From JANNAT01 sp031422555 (lineage in GTDB: Bacteria; Pseudomonadota; Alphaproteobacteria; Rhodobacterales; Rhodobacteraceae), in NCBI GenBank assembly GCA_031422555.1, contig JANPLZ010000108.1, positions 1-5,599 of the forward strand: a stretch of 5,599 bases of DNA, in the 5' to 3' direction. The notes under the pieces were generated by a model that saw only the letters and a program-made list of their open reading frames with translations, searched no databases and was not told the DNA's origin. Below are positions 5,429 through 5,599 of this stretch, in pieces. A program made the translations under genes and the position numbers. Position 1 is the stretch's first letter; the number at the start of each line of letters is the position of its first letter.

Positions 5429-5495
5429 TGGTGTCCGTATTTGTTGCCCGCCCCCCAACAAAAAATCCATTTTCCCGATCCAGAAAGAATTTCCG

Positions 5496-5599
5496 ATGAC
5501 CGTCGGACAAACATTCAGCCAGCAATTCAAATCCGGTGACGTCGTCTATGGCATCAGTCAGGCCCGCGCCGCCTATATCAACTCGCTGCCTGCGGGGGT
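5496..5599 (+). CDS. Unidentified protein, N-terminal 34 residues only (runs off window)
   Basis: An ATG at 5496 opens a frame without a stop to the window end. It begins MTVGQTFSQQFKSGDVVYGI and continues with SQARAAYINSLPAG. AGAAAGAA about 7 bases upstream may serve as a weak ribosome-binding site. Codon choice in the fragment, mainly G/C at third positions, resembles the other genes here, which supports it being coding. It has no signal peptide or membrane helix in the visible part. I do not recognise the family. It is transcribed away from the permease operon, and the four-copy 19-bp array lies in its upstream region, so it is the gene most likely to be affected by that array. Confidence 0.6.
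   Translation, partial: MTVGQTFSQQFKSGDVVYGISQARAAYINSLPAG

Larger units (their letters stand above)
5174..5495. other. Divergent intergenic region, 322 bases, repeat-rich, no gene seen
   Basis: This stretch separates the leftward permease operon from the rightward gene at 5496. From left to right it holds a GC-rich segment with a 20-bp tandem duplication, an inverted repeat with 8-base arms, four tandem 19-bp units, and a T/C- and A-rich leader. In the leader TTTGTTG (5440-5446) could pair with CAACAAA (5456-5462). Short open frames crossing the 19-bp array give repeating peptides in several frames and are not genes. No convincing promoter was found for the permease. For the right-hand gene a weak pair, GTGACT (5414-5419) and TATTTG (5438-5443) with 18 bases between, would place the -35 inside the last 19-bp unit. 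Confidence 0.7.

Noticed and set aside
5440..5462. Rho-independent terminator hairpin
   Set aside because: The seven-base TTTGTTG/CAACAAA stem is A/T-rich and is not followed by a T-run on either strand; it lies in a leader rather than after a gene.
5316..5530. Small minus-strand open frames over the 19-bp array giving repeating peptides
   Set aside because: The repeating peptides arise because a 19-bp period cycles through all three frames; similar repeats appear in more than one frame, as expected for noncoding repeat DNA.

Overview
The window looks like chromosomal DNA of a marine-type alphaproteobacterium of the Rhodobacteraceae (Roseobacter group). The grounds are high GC, strong G/C preference at third codon positions, and gene content. 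The gene content is a heterotetrameric sarcosine oxidase beta subunit, a ccmI–ruvX pair, a short four-cysteine DUF1289 protein and a TauE/SafE-family permease, all with protein sequences typical of that family. No rRNA, tRNA, CRISPR array, transposase or phage gene is visible.

Layout: (1) 1–1205, minus strand: soxB, complete at its start and cut at its C-terminus by the window edge. The rest of a sox operon (soxD, soxA, soxG) would be expected beyond position 1. (2) 1206–1465: divergent intergenic region with a candidate soxB promoter and two short tandem repeats in front of ccmI. (3) 1466–3198, plus strand: ccmI and ruvX, translationally coupled by an ATGA overlap. (4) 3347–3580, plus strand: DUF1289 protein with its own candidate promoter. 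(5) 3606–5173, minus strand: a two-gene operon of a TauE/SafE permease followed, with a 7-base overlap, by a PhyH-like Fe(II)/2-oxoglutarate dioxygenase. (6) 5174–5495: divergent intergenic region rich in repeats, including four tandem copies of a 19-bp unit. (7) 5496–5599, plus strand: the first 34 codons of an unidentified gene.

The genes form separate functional units: C1/sarcosine oxidation, cytochrome c maturation plus RNA/DNA housekeeping, and a small membrane permease–dioxygenase operon of unknown substrate. I see no defence or mobile system.

The most unusual feature is the density of short repeats. At least eight unrelated short direct repeats (units about 11–20 bp) lie within 5.6 kb, seven of them tandem. 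Inside the predicted genes every period is a multiple of three (18, 39, 15, 12). In the intergenic regions most are not (11/12, 16/17, 20, 19). This supports the chosen start codons and suggests ongoing slippage-type duplication. The 19-bp four-copy array is the best candidate for a real regulatory element.
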